Assembly: GCA_006438735.1 (NCBI GenBank)
Contig: RCZF01000005.1
Coordinates: 1-64,000 of the forward strand
DNA from: Sphingomonas koreensis
Lineage (GTDB): Bacteria > Pseudomonadota > Alphaproteobacteria > Sphingomonadales > Sphingomonadaceae
DNA length: 64,000 nucleotides
Direction of reading: 5' to 3'
Positions 1 through 7,524 of this stretch are shown here, one piece after another. The notes beneath the pieces are model-generated. The model was not told the origin of the DNA. It saw only the letters and a list, made by a program, of their open reading frames with translations, and did not search any database. A program made the position numbers and the translations under genes. Position 1 is the first letter of the stretch. The number at the start of each line of letters is the position of its first letter.

Positions 1-424
1 AGCGACTTGGGCAGTAGAGCCTGGCGCGACGCTGCCCCCGGCAATTCTCATCGGCGAAGCACCAGCCTCTGTCAGGAGCCCGCGCTCTCCAACGGATGAT
101 TGAACGGAAGTGGGTCGTTCCCGGTTCTCTTCGGTTGGCGACGCATGACCGCTTTGGTCGATCCCGCGCTCCAAAGCCGACAGGCAGAAAACCACTTTCC
201 GTCGTTCTGCTATGCTAGTCGGGTGAACGCTGAATGTCGGCTTCTGGAAGGATCTGCCGTTCGACGTGTCGCTTTGGAACGGCAGAAACGTCCCACGATC
301 TGACATTTCTCCCGGCGACGGAAGATAGACCGACGATACCGTCTGGGATTACGACCAGACCGGTTATGGACGAATCTTGGGCGCATAGTTGCTGTGGGAA
401 AGCCAATTCTATCGGCGGCTCCGC
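1..424. other. Left edge of the window, no gene recognised
   Basis: The short open frames here have arginine-rich or low-complexity translations without a convincing start or ribosome binding site. The DNA looks like decayed intergenic sequence. The window edge lies inside the mobile element, so the left attachment site is not visible. Confidence 0.5.
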
Positions 425-637
425 TCACCGTTCAGGTGCCTCACCCGTCACGGCGATATGGGCGGCGCGTGCGTAATGCTCGAGCTCCACATCAGTCTCG
501 ATCAGTTGATCGAGCAGCCTCTTATCGTTCATGTCCGATCCGCTCTGAAATGGCCCGGGCATACGCTCGACCGCCAGGACGGCGATGGCGAGTGCCTTCT
601 TCACCAGATGGAGATCACGCCCGCTGAACTCAGTCAT
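425..637 (-). CDS. Small hypothetical protein (70 aa)
   Basis: The translation (MTEFSGRDLHLVKKALAIAV...) has a balanced, protein-like composition with an amphipathic helical middle, unlike the arginine-rich alternative frames over the same DNA. The ATG at 637 overlaps by 8 nt the stop of an even shorter frame (630-755, 41 codons from a GTG) on the same strand. That could be a translationally coupled pair. I recognise no family. It may be a small accessory gene of the mobile element. Confidence is limited by its size and the lack of a strong ribosome binding site. Confidence 0.4.
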   Translation of the reverse strand: MTEFSGRDLHLVKKALAIAVLAVERMPGPFQSGSDMNDKRLLDQLIETDVELEHYARAAHIAVTGEAPER

Positions 638-958
638 CGTCCGTATCCATTTGTCGATACTGGATGAATATCAGCACATCGCGCAGGAGACCATCACACT
701 GGGATTGCAGATCGGCGTTGATAGCACGGCATCGAACAAGGACAGCTTCGCTCACTACCGCAGGACCACTTCCCGCTCTTTGAGGCGCTAGTCCTTTCCC
801 ACCGTCGGCCTCCTCACGGTCAACCCGTAAAGGGTCCGCTATGCTGTGCATGCGGCCGCTTGGCCTCCGCCCGGCGCGGTGACGTGAGGCCGTCGGCCGG
901 ATGCGTCGGCGCCTGTCGAGCGGGGAGTGGCCCCGCTCCATCGACAGGAGCCAGGTCC
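638..958. other. Gap with at most one tiny ORF
   Basis: The only frame worth noting is 630-755 on the minus strand (41 codons, GTG start, ending DTDDD), which overlaps the start of the 425-637 gene. From 756 to 958 I see nothing beyond GC-rich sequence leading to the ribosome binding site at 946-950. Confidence 0.4.
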
Positions 959-1126
959 ATGTCCCTCGAAACCGCACAGCGTCTCGCCTGGAACCTCGCT
1001 TGCACCCTCAAGGTGATCATCATCCTGATCGAGACCCCGCAAGGATATCCGGCAATCCCGAGCGACGACTATGACGGCGACGCCGACCATGTGGTGCGCG
1101 AATACGACCCTTGGGAGAGCAGGTAG
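959..1126 (+). CDS. Small hypothetical protein (55 aa)
   Basis: The start is the ATG at 959, chosen because an AGGAG (946-950) lies 8 nt upstream; in-frame starts further left have no such site. The product has a short hydrophobic stretch (LKVIIILI) near residues 16-23 and then an acidic tail rich in Asp and Tyr. No family recognised. It ends 150 bp before the serine recombinase gene, with a hairpin between. An accessory gene of the element is the best guess. Confidence 0.5.
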   Translation: MSLETAQRLAWNLACTLKVIIILIETPQGYPAIPSDDYDGDADHVVREYDPWESR

Positions 1127-1155
1127 GCTGCACTCGACAGCCCGAGCAGCCGGAC

Positions 1156-1176
1156 TCGCAGCCCGCCCGGCTGCGA
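1156..1176 (+). terminator. Hairpin after the small 959-1126 gene
   Basis: A perfect 8-bp inverted repeat (TCGCAGCC / GGCTGCGA) with a 5-nt loop lies 29 nt past the stop codon. There is no clear T-tract after it, so termination is only plausible. Confidence 0.35.
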
Positions 1177-1276
1177 ATAACCAGTTGGAAATTGGAGAGC
1201 TCTCGATCGGAGTACTGTAGCTGCCGCGCTCAAAAATGATAAACTGGCCGCGCCGGGGGTAGAGGAGAGTGACACG

Positions 1277-2956
1277 ATGTCCGATATGCCCCCGCAGTCA
1301 CAAGTACCGGCGGCGCAGTACTTGCGCATGTCGAAGGAACATCAGCGCTATTCAATCCGAAACCAGGCGCGGGCGATTTCAGCCTATGCCGGGCAACATG
1401 GCTTCAACATAGTCAGGACCTATACCGACCCCGGTGAGAGCGGTCTCACATTGCGGGAACGTCCCGGCCTCCAGGCCTTACTGGCGGACGTGATCAAGCC
1501 ATCACGCCCCTTTGAGCGGATTCTGGTTTTGGATGTGAGCCGCTGGGGCCGATTCCAGAACCTCGACCAGAGCGGCCACTACGAGTTCATCTGCTTCGAA
1601 GCGGGGGTGCCGGTCATCTACTGCGCGGAACTTTTCGAGAATGACGGCACGCCAGTGATGGCGCTGCTGAAACAGATCAAGCGTCTACAGGCTGCGGAAT
1701 ACAGTCGGGAACTGTCGAGCAAGGTGCTTTACGCGCAGCTCCTGCAGGCGAAGATCGGCCACAAGCTCGGCGGCTCCCGTCGCTTTGGCTTCGAGCGTGT
1801 GCTCGTCGACGAACACGACCAGCCCATTCAGACGTTGGAGAAGGGACAGACCAAAGCCCTCAACAATCAACGCGTCGTCTATGCCGTCGGTCAGGCTGAC
1901 GAGGTGAAGGTCATCCGGGACATCTTCACCTGGTACACACGAGACCGAATGAGCATCCGAAAGATCGCCAAACGGCTGACGGATGAAGGCATCCCGAGCG
2001 GGGACCACGCCGGTTGGGGCGAATTTCGCGTTCGTCGGATTCTATCCGACGAACTGGTGCTCGGCATCTATGTCTTCAACCGCACCACCCAGAAGTTGAA
2101 ATCGAAATCGCGCAAGAACCCGCCTGAGGCATTGGTCAAAACGAAGGTGACCGAGCCGATCATCAGCCGTGTTCAGTTCGAGAGTGCGGCCCGACGGATG
2201 CGGATTCGGCGCCATCACGTTCCCCGGGAGGAGAATCTGGCAGCCGTTTCGCGCCTGTTGCGGACGAAGGGCTATCTTACCGGGAAGTTGATCGACCAGT
2301 GCCTTTACACCCCGAGCACGCACGTTCTGTTGCAGCAATTCGGTTCGATCCACCGGGTATATGAACTAGTCGGCTACAGCCCGGAGGGATGGTGGCGTCC
2401 TCGTCGTGGGTCCGGTCCTGTCACGAAGGACGAACTGCTCAGCCGCCTACGCGCGCTCCATGACCGGCTGGGCTATGTGAACGAGCATGTGATCAATAGT
2501 GATCCCGCCATCCCCAGCGTCAGCGTTCTACAACAGCATTTCGGCAAGCTCACGGACGCCTATCGGCTGGCTGGCATTCCTTACGGTCGAACCGAGCTTC
2601 AGCGGCTCGGCCATGCACGGCTGAAGGCTAGCCGGGCGGGCGAGCCGCCTCGCAAGATTAGCAGGCCTCGCTGGTCGGAGCTTGCGAGCAGGTTCAGCGA
2701 CGATGATCTGATTGAGTGCCTCTGCCGCCTCCATAAGCAATATGGCTTCGTCACCGCGCGGATCATCCGGGAGGATGAAAACTCGCCGACCCCGATGGTC
2801 TTCACCGCGCGATTTGGATCGCTTTTGAACGCGTACGCACGTGCTGGGATTGAAAACCGTCGGTTCGACATCTGGAGTCGAGCGGGGAAGGCAAGAGCGG
2901 CGGCAAGAAGAGCCAGGAAATTGGCGACCGAGCCTCAGCCTCCTGGACCTGACTGA
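1277..2956 (+). CDS. Serine recombinase with C-terminal homing-endonuclease-type repeats
   Basis: Large serine-family site-specific recombinase of 559 aa. The resolvase domain covers about residues 12-160, with the nucleophile expected at S19 in YLRMSKEHQRYS. A recombinase domain follows (about 165-310), including the typical insertion SIRKIAKRLTDEGIPS. Instead of a zinc-ribbon and coiled coil, the C-terminus carries three related units of about 50 residues (320-368, 385-434, 475-525). Each has the pattern [LY]GY/F-V...-[IL]I...-PS...L-Q-FG-...AY-LAG, as in the helical repeats associated with HNH homing endonucleases. These are probably DNA-binding. The start at 1277 is preceded by GAGGAGAG. 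It stands alone. It could be a second integration enzyme or a smaller element nested in the ICE. Domain naming is from recognition, not a search. Confidence 0.85.
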   Translation: MSDMPPQSQVPAAQYLRMSKEHQRYSIRNQARAISAYAGQHGFNIVRTYTDPGESGLTLRERPGLQALLADVIKPSRPFERILVLDVSRWGRFQNLDQSGHYEFICFEAGVPVIYCAELFENDGTPVMALLKQIKRLQAAEYSRELSSKVLYAQLLQAKIGHKLGGSRRFGFERVLVDEHDQPIQTLEKGQTKALNNQRVVYAVGQADEVKVIRDIFTWYTRDRMSIRKIAKRLTDEGIPSGDHAGWGEFRVRRILSDELVLGIYVFNRTTQKLKSKSRKNPPEALVKTKVTEPIISRVQFESAARRMRIRRHHVPREENLAAVSRLLRTKGYLTGKLIDQCLYTPSTHVLLQQFGSIHRVYELVGYSPEGWWRPRRGSGPVTKDELLSRLRALHDRLGYVNEHVINSDPAIPSVSVLQQHFGKLTDAYRLAGIPYGRTELQRLGHARLKASRAGEPPRKISRPRWSELASRFSDDDLIECLCRLHKQYGFVTARIIREDENSPTPMVFTARFGSLLNAYARAGIENRRFDIWSRAGKARAAARRARKLATEPQPPGPD

Positions 2957-3058
2957 GGGAGGCGGGCAGCGCCGGGTGATCTCGGCATCCCGGCATACAG
3001 GTGCTTCGCGCGCGACGGTTTTGTCGGTCGCCTCAATCTGCTATTGTCCGGGTGCGCC

Positions 3059-3502
3059 ATGGTGGATGGTGGAGGCGCGTCCCCAATCGAATGGAAGGAC
3101 GCGTTCGCCATGATGATATTCCTGCCCCTGTCGCTGATCGGCATCGGCGTCTTCATCTATTTTCTGTTCAATGCGGCAAGTCATGCACTGCCGCTGGCGA
3201 TCGCAGTCGCCGCCGCGCTCGCGTGTGCACACGCGGGCGCATCGATTTCGGTCGCACTGCTGGTCGGCGTCGTCGGTTTCATACTCGTAACGGCTCTTGT
3301 TCGCTTCAGCGCGCTCACAGCCCCTCTTCCGGCTCGTATCGTGGTCGCTGCCGCATTGGCGATCCCAGCCGCGGTTGCCGGCTATCAGCTCGGCGGCGGC
3401 CTGGCCGGCCTATCGGGGCTGTCGGCATGGTTCCCCGCCGCCATCGCGGCGGCGCTCACCGGCCTTGTCGCCGCGACGCGGATCGCACGACCCGTCTCCT
3501 AG
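3059..3502 (+). CDS. Hypothetical four-helix membrane protein
   Basis: The predicted protein (about 147 aa) is nearly all hydrophobic. It has about four transmembrane segments rich in Ala, Val, Leu and Ile, starting near MMIFLPLSLIGIGVFIYFLF. No catalytic motif or family recognised. The start is uncertain: ATG 3059 opens the longest ATG-initiated frame, but the ATG at 3110 has a better placed AAGGA (3096-3100) and would begin directly with the first membrane helix. It lies between the serine recombinase and the DUF736 gene and is probably an ICE accessory gene. Confidence 0.6.
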   Translation: MVDGGGASPIEWKDAFAMMIFLPLSLIGIGVFIYFLFNAASHALPLAIAVAAALACAHAGASISVALLVGVVGFILVTALVRFSALTAPLPARIVVAAALAIPAAVAGYQLGGGLAGLSGLSAWFPAAIAAALTGLVAATRIARPVS

Positions 3503-4146
3503 ACTTCTATCGACCAGATTGCAGGCGCTCCTTGCTCAGCCCGCCGAATTCCAATCCCGACGGGCCTCATCCTGCGACAGTGCAGAAGGCCCTAGAAGGA
3601 TGACGATACCGGTTTGTGTCGGGTCTTGTCGTCAGGAGCGCATCGGACCGGTGGCGGCGTTTGTGCTTGAGTGAGAACACGCCCCCGTTGACGCGGAAAG
3701 AACCCGCAGCAGTAGCGCCGGGCCAACGGTATGAGTGACGAGGGTGTAGCTGGAACGAGGGCATTGGATCAGCGTCAGCCCTGCCAGTTCGTAGCCGGGA
3801 CTCTCCGATCGCACGACACCCGACGCCGAGCTCTTTTTTGCGACGCGAGGTATGCCATGTCCCTGTCTGGCGGATCACGGACCCGGTCCCACACGGCCTC
3901 TCTCAGATGGCTTTGATGACCGAAACCGGCTTCGCCTCTGCCGCCTGAGCCGCAACGAGGGCCGGCTCGCTATTTTCCCCTGGACCCTAACGGGATCCAT
4001 TCCTCGCGAGGCAAAATAGCGAGCCTTTCCCCGTCCTCCGCTTTGCTTCGGGCCTGTCGGCTGCGGCGGCGGCAGTCCCGGTCACCGGGCAAGCCATCGA
4101 GGCCGCGATGGGCGCGGGTTCGAAGATCAAGACAGGAGTTTTCATC
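3503..4146. other. Long intergenic region before the DUF736 gene
   Basis: No convincing gene: the short frames at 3567-3878 (minus) and 3731-3916 (plus) have low-complexity, basic translations. It holds the large inverted repeat at 3964-4025, described separately, and at its right end the AGGAG (4134-4138) of the DUF736 gene. Confidence 0.5.
3964..4025. repeat. 13-bp perfect inverted repeat upstream of DUF736 gene
   Basis: GGCTCGCTATTTT (3964-3976) is exactly complementary to AAAATAGCGAGCC (4013-4025), with a 36-nt spacer. The spacer itself contains the palindromes GGATCC and CCTCGCGAGG. The element ends about 120 bp before the DUF736 start codon. It could be a regulatory stem-loop, a protein-binding site or a replication/transfer structure. 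No direct evidence separates these. Confidence 0.6.
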
Positions 4147-4470
4147 ATGGCAACCATCGGCACCTTCAAGAAGACCTCGGACGGCTTCAGCGGCGAGATC
4201 GTGACCCTCAGCGTCCAGGCCAAGGGCGTGCGCATCGTCCCCGAGACCAACCGCTCCAGCGATGCCGCTCCCTCGCACCGGGTCATGGTCGGCCGGGCTG
4301 AGATCGGTGCGGGCTGGACCAAGCAGTCGAACGAGGGCCGCGAATATCTCGGTCTCAAACTCGACGATCCCAGCTTCACCGGCCCAATCTACGCCAATCT
4401 CTTCGACGACGAGGACGGCGACACATACAGCCTGATCTGGTCCCGCCCCGCCAAGCGCAACGGCGATTGA
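4147..4470 (+). CDS. DUF736 family protein
   Basis: 107 aa, starting at ATG 4147 (MATIGTFKKT...) with AGGAG 8 nt upstream. It matches the DUF736 pattern throughout: the opening IGTFKKTSDGFSGEI, the middle GAGWTKQSNEGREYLGLKLD and the ending ANLFDDEDGDTYSLIWSRP. DUF736 proteins are a hallmark of conjugative plasmids and ICEs in alphaproteobacteria; their function is not established. In many elements the gene travels with antirestriction (ArdC) and Toprim genes, none of which occur here, so the usual module looks reduced. A strong terminator follows the stop. Confidence 0.9.
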   Translation: MATIGTFKKTSDGFSGEIVTLSVQAKGVRIVPETNRSSDAAPSHRVMVGRAEIGAGWTKQSNEGREYLGLKLDDPSFTGPIYANLFDDEDGDTYSLIWSRPAKRNGD

Positions 4471-4485
4471 CCGGATCAACGAAGC

Positions 4486-4514
4486 CCCGCCCGGACCTGG
4501 TCCGGGCGGGCTTT
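4486..4514 (+). terminator. Intrinsic terminator of the DUF736 gene
   Basis: CCCGCCCGGACC (4486-4497) pairs with GGTCCGGGCGGG (4499-4510) and is followed by CTTT. It lies 15 nt after the stop codon. Confidence 0.7.
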
Positions 4515-4547
4515 CGCTATGCTCGTACACTAAGCGCGCGCGGCACC

Positions 4548-4563
4548 ATAAGGTCGCCCTTAT
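4548..4563. promoter_or_regulatory. Palindrome upstream of the fseA-like gene
   Basis: ATAAGG-TCGC-CCTTAT is a perfect 6+6 dyad located about 90 bp before the start codon at 4652. A further partial copy (CATAAG) sits at 4569-4574. The position fits an operator for a dimeric regulator. The binding protein is unknown; the LuxR-type, LysR-type or DUF2285 protein of this element are candidates. Confidence 0.4.
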
Positions 4564-4651
4564 ACCTGCATAAGCCCTCGGCCGCTTGAGCAGAAAATCG
4601 TTCTCAATCAATCTCTTCGAATGGCGGGGAAACATCATCGAGGAGGAAGCG

Positions 4652-5501
4652 ATGCCAGGTTACCACACGTTGCGTCTGCCCGACGGGAATAGGGCATTGC
4701 TCGAACTTTCATCCGTCGGCTTCGCTTGGGAATGGCTTCGGCGCAATCCCGAATACCGCGCGCTTTGGGCGACTGCGCCCGCCGACGCGATGCGCGCTTC
4801 GGCGCAGGCCAGGGCGTCGGCCCGGCGAAGCGCCGGGGTCACTACAACCTTGCGCCAGCACCCGCTGGGAAGGAGGTCGGCCCATCTGGGCCTCACCTTT
4901 CCCGGTTCCACCCGAAGTGCCGGCGACCGACCGGCCACTGATCGGGTGGGCGCCTGAGCGTCTCGCCGACACGGTCACCGTCGTCCGCCCCGTCACCTGG
5001 GCTCGTTCGCTCGGTGCATTGCGCTTCGAGCCGGCGCGCTGGGGCCGAGCGTATCGGCTTGAAGCGGAAGGCGGCGCACATTTGCTGATCCGCCGCCACG
5101 GCGCGCCAGAACTGGCGCTCTGGTTGCCTGCCGACTTGGAGCCGATCGAAGGCGAGCCGTTCGGGATCTATGTTCATCCCGACCAGCATCACGCCGCCCG
5201 GGTCGCTGCCGTCGCGCGATTTCGCCGCGCGGTCGGAATAGGGCCGCAGCTTCGCCTCATGCCATACCCTGATGCACATCGTCAGGCGGCGATGCTCGCG
5301 ATTCACGATGCGGCGGCCGATGGCATGTCGCTCCGCGACATCGCTGCTGCTTTGCTACCAATGATGCCTGATGACTGGCGAGCCAGCTCCGAGCGATCCG
5401 ATCTCCGTCGATTGCAGGACACGGGTCTCTGGATGAGAACGGGGGGATATCTGTCGCTGCTAAGCGGGCGGGGCACGTCAAATCGAGCTCACTCTTCCTA
5501 A
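4652..5501 (+). CDS. FseA-like excision activator, split over two frames (DUF6499 + DUF2285)
   Basis: Two frames together encode one protein of about 282 aa. The first begins at ATG 4652 (AGGAGG at 4641-4646) and holds a DUF6499-type start (FAWEWLRRNPEYR); unshifted it ends at 4957 with a nonsense-looking tail. The second, one base ahead (+1), is open through to 5501. From about 4902 it gives the expected linker (PVPPEVPATDRPLIGWAPE) and a DUF2285 C-terminal domain (MLAIHDAAADGMSLRDIAAALL...RTGGYLSLL). In Mesorhizobium ICEMlSymR7A the homologous pair msi172-msi171 is joined by a programmed +1 frameshift into FseA, which activates the excisionase gene rdfS. An rdfS-like gene lies 450 bp downstream here, which supports the same role. 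A sequencing error or a true frameshift mutation is the alternative. Confidence 0.75.
4867..4904 (+). promoter_or_regulatory. Candidate programmed +1 frameshift site with internal Shine-Dalgarno
   Basis: The frames can be joined at ACC TTT CCC GGT (4895-4906). A Phe-tRNA on TTT (4898-4900) can re-pair on TTC one base ahead, or a Pro-tRNA on CCC can slip to CCG; both give ...T-F-P-V-P. Twenty nt upstream is a perfect anti-anti-Shine-Dalgarno AAGGAGGT (4870-4877). Between them is a small hairpin GGCCC-ATCT-GGGCC (4879-4892). Internal Shine-Dalgarno sequences stimulate +1 shifting in prfB, although the spacing there is much shorter. Confidence 0.55.
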
Positions 5502-5524
5502 GGCCTGCACCATCCGCCCAGCCG

Positions 5525-5722
5525 CTAGTGAAGTGTCGCATCGGACTGGAGGGAGAGCGCGACAGCATTGCGAATGACGAACCATGCCGACAGTTGCTCC
5601 AAGTTGGTCGAGGGCATGAGCGCATCGATCTTGTCCTGCAGGAAACGCCCGACATCGTCCCCATGCTGTTCGATCAGCTCTCGGGCGATGAGAAATGCTC
5701 TGGCGTCGTCGATGCTATCCAC
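5525..5722 (-). CDS. Small conserved-looking hypothetical protein (65 aa)
   Basis: Starts with GTG at 5722 after AAGGCGGC. The product (DSIDDARAFLIARELIEQHG...) is helical and acidic with a final WFVIRNAVALSL segment, and it looks like a genuine small protein. It recalls the short helical proteins of DUF6961 type in general form, but I cannot assign it. It runs convergently toward the fseA-like gene, 23 bp from its stop. Its position between the excision activator and the excisionase gene makes a regulatory role conceivable, without direct evidence. Confidence 0.5.
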   Translation of the reverse strand: MDSIDDARAFLIARELIEQHGDDVGRFLQDKIDALMPSTNLEQLSAWFVIRNAVALSLQSDATLH

Positions 5723-5948
5723 GCCGCCTTATTAGCGTCCATCAGGTTCCGATTCCATTAGGTGCATTGAGCCTGCGCCGAAGTAAGCGAGCGCAGCAGC
5801 CCATCTGCGCGACAATGCGCTTGTTCCCAATGTGGCCGAAGTCATGGCCCTCTCTTTCCGGCCACCCACGCCTCCCTTCGAACGCCGATGATCTCCGACA
5901 TCGCGAGTTGCCCGCCGGGCGCCCGCGATGCCTCGAATGGAGATCACC

Positions 5949-6224
5949 ATGCCCGATATCATCAAGGATACGCGCTACCTGCGCACCAAGGAGGCCGCGC
6001 ATTATGTCGGCCTGTCCGCGCGCACGCTCGAAAAGCATCGAACCTACGGCACCGGTCCCGCCTACCGCAAAATCGGCGGTCGCGTCGTCTACACATTGGA
6101 GGAACTGCGCGCCTGGGCCGATCGTGGCGCTTGCGCCTCCACCTCCGATCCGAACAACGCGAACGTGCTCCCTGCGGTTCGCCGTCCCGAGGACCGTAAC
6201 GGTGCCACCGGGGGGCAACCGTGA
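5949..6224 (+). CDS. RdfS-like excisionase / helix-turn-helix DNA-binding protein
   Basis: 91 aa from ATG 5949 (GGAGA 5 nt upstream). It is a MerR/excisionase-type winged HTH: RYLRTKEAAHYVGLSARTLEKHR, then GPAYRKIGGRVVYTLEELRAWAD (residues about 7-60), then a disordered tail. It is the first gene of a tight run with traF (1-nt overlap of TGA and ATG at 6224) and a lytic transglycosylase. The same order, rdfS-traF-transglycosylase, occurs in Mesorhizobium symbiosis ICEs, where RdfS is the recombination directionality factor that drives excision by the tyrosine integrase. With an fseA-like gene just upstream, the same role here is likely but inferred. Confidence 0.75.
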   Translation: MPDIIKDTRYLRTKEAAHYVGLSARTLEKHRTYGTGPAYRKIGGRVVYTLEELRAWADRGACASTSDPNNANVLPAVRRPEDRNGATGGQP

Positions 6225-6805
6225 TGGCGGAGATACAGAACGTGCAGGACGCGATTGTCTCATCGGCGCGACGTCAGCGACCCGGCGAGTGGTTGATCTC
6301 CAGTCGTCGAGCGACCATCGCGGCGTCCGCTGTTGCGCTCGCAGCGCTGACGATGCCGTTGATCGCACAGCCCAATCTGCGCTTGGTCTGGAACGTGTCG
6401 GCAAGCGTGCCGCTGGGCCTCTATCGCATCGAGCCGGGCCGTCATCCGCTGGTCGGCGAACTGGCCGCGGTGCGTCCGTCCCCGGCGCTCGCGCGGCTGA
6501 TGGCAGATCGCCATTATGTCGAACAGGGCGCCCTGCTGGTAAAGCCGGTGGCGGCAGTCACCGGCGCGCGCGTTTGCCGCAGGGGTCACACGGTGACGAT
6601 CGAAGGATTGCGGGTCGCTTCGGCGCTCGACCATGACCGCTTCGGCCGCGACCTGCCGCGCTGGTCTGGCTGCCGCGCACTTGGCGCCAGCGACTATTTC
6701 CTGCTCGCACGCAACGTCCGCGCATCGTTCGACAGCCGCTATTTCGGGCCGGTCGCAGCCACCAGCGTGATTGGGCGGGCAACGCCGCTCTGGGTGTGGT
6801 TATGA
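6224..6805 (+). CDS. traF: TraF-type S26 signal peptidase of the conjugation system
   Basis: 193 aa from ATG 6224, which overlaps the stop of the previous gene; a GTG at 6221 is an alternative. There is one N-terminal membrane segment (about residues 30-48). The S26 serine-lysine dyad is visible as S in NVSASVPLGLYRI and K in GALLVKPVAAVTG. The C-terminal DSRYFGPVAATSVIGRATPLW box is typical of TraF/signal peptidase I. In RP4-type systems TraF processes and cyclises the TrbC pilin, and trbC is present at 24879-25193. The gene overlaps the following transglycosylase by 4 nt. Confidence 0.88.
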   Translation: MAEIQNVQDAIVSSARRQRPGEWLISSRRATIAASAVALAALTMPLIAQPNLRLVWNVSASVPLGLYRIEPGRHPLVGELAAVRPSPALARLMADRHYVEQGALLVKPVAAVTGARVCRRGHTVTIEGLRVASALDHDRFGRDLPRWSGCRALGASDYFLLARNVRASFDSRYFGPVAATSVIGRATPLWVWL

Positions 6806-7476
6806 GCGGGGGCCGCCTCCTGCGCGCCGCTGGCTTCGGCATGACATCCCTCGCCTTTACGGCGTTCCCCGCGCCGGCCAAATCGCAACCGACCGACGCT
6901 TGCGCGGTACATGCCCCGGAAGCGGGGATGCGCTCCGGCCTTCCCCACGATATGATTCTGCGTGTGATGCGCGCCGAAAGCGGCGGCAATCCTCGTGCGG
7001 TGTCGCCCAGGGGAGCGATTGGCTGCATGCAGATCATGCCAGCAACCTGGGCGACATTGACGGCGCGCTACGGGCTCGGGGGCGATCCGTTCGACGCGCG
7101 CATGAACATGATCGGTGGTGCGCTCTATCTGGCAGAGTTGCGCACGCGGTTCGGCATTCCCGGCGCCTACGCCGCCTATAATGCCGGACCGAACCGTTAT
7201 ACGCGCTTCGCCGCCAGCGGCGTGCCGCTCCCTGCCGAAACGGTCGCCTATGCAGCGCGTCTCGGTGGTGCCGGCGCCCCGATCATCAAGGCCGACGCCC
7301 AGGCGCGCTGGCAGGAGGCGGCTTTGTTTATGGCGAGACCCGCCAGCACGTCGAAGCCGGCCGGCACGAACGATGGTGACGCCGACCGTGCTGCCGGACC
7401 GAACGATTCCGTGCCGACGGTTCGCTCCGATGCGATGTTTCCATTGGGCGTCCGGAATGTCGCCCTGCGCCGCTGA
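6802..7476 (+). CDS. Lytic transglycosylase (VirB1-like)
   Basis: 224 aa from ATG 6802, overlapping the traF stop (ATGA). A signal-peptide-like start (LLRAAGFGMTSLAFTAF) is followed by an SLT domain. The catalytic Glu is in MRAESGGNP and the GAIGCMQIMPATW and YAAYNAGPNRYTRF motifs are present. The enzyme opens peptidoglycan locally so the type IV secretion channel can be assembled. The tail after residue 150 is low-complexity. It is the last gene of the rdfS-traF-slt run and converges on traD. Confidence 0.88.
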   Translation: MSGGRLLRAAGFGMTSLAFTAFPAPAKSQPTDACAVHAPEAGMRSGLPHDMILRVMRAESGGNPRAVSPRGAIGCMQIMPATWATLTARYGLGGDPFDARMNMIGGALYLAELRTRFGIPGAYAAYNAGPNRYTRFAASGVPLPAETVAYAARLGGAGAPIIKADAQARWQEAALFMARPASTSKPAGTNDGDADRAAGPNDSVPTVRSDAMFPLGVRNVALRR

Positions 7477-7524
7477 TAGTGATTTTTTCTGCGCCGGGCT
7501 GCGCGCTGCGCGGCCCGCCCCGTC

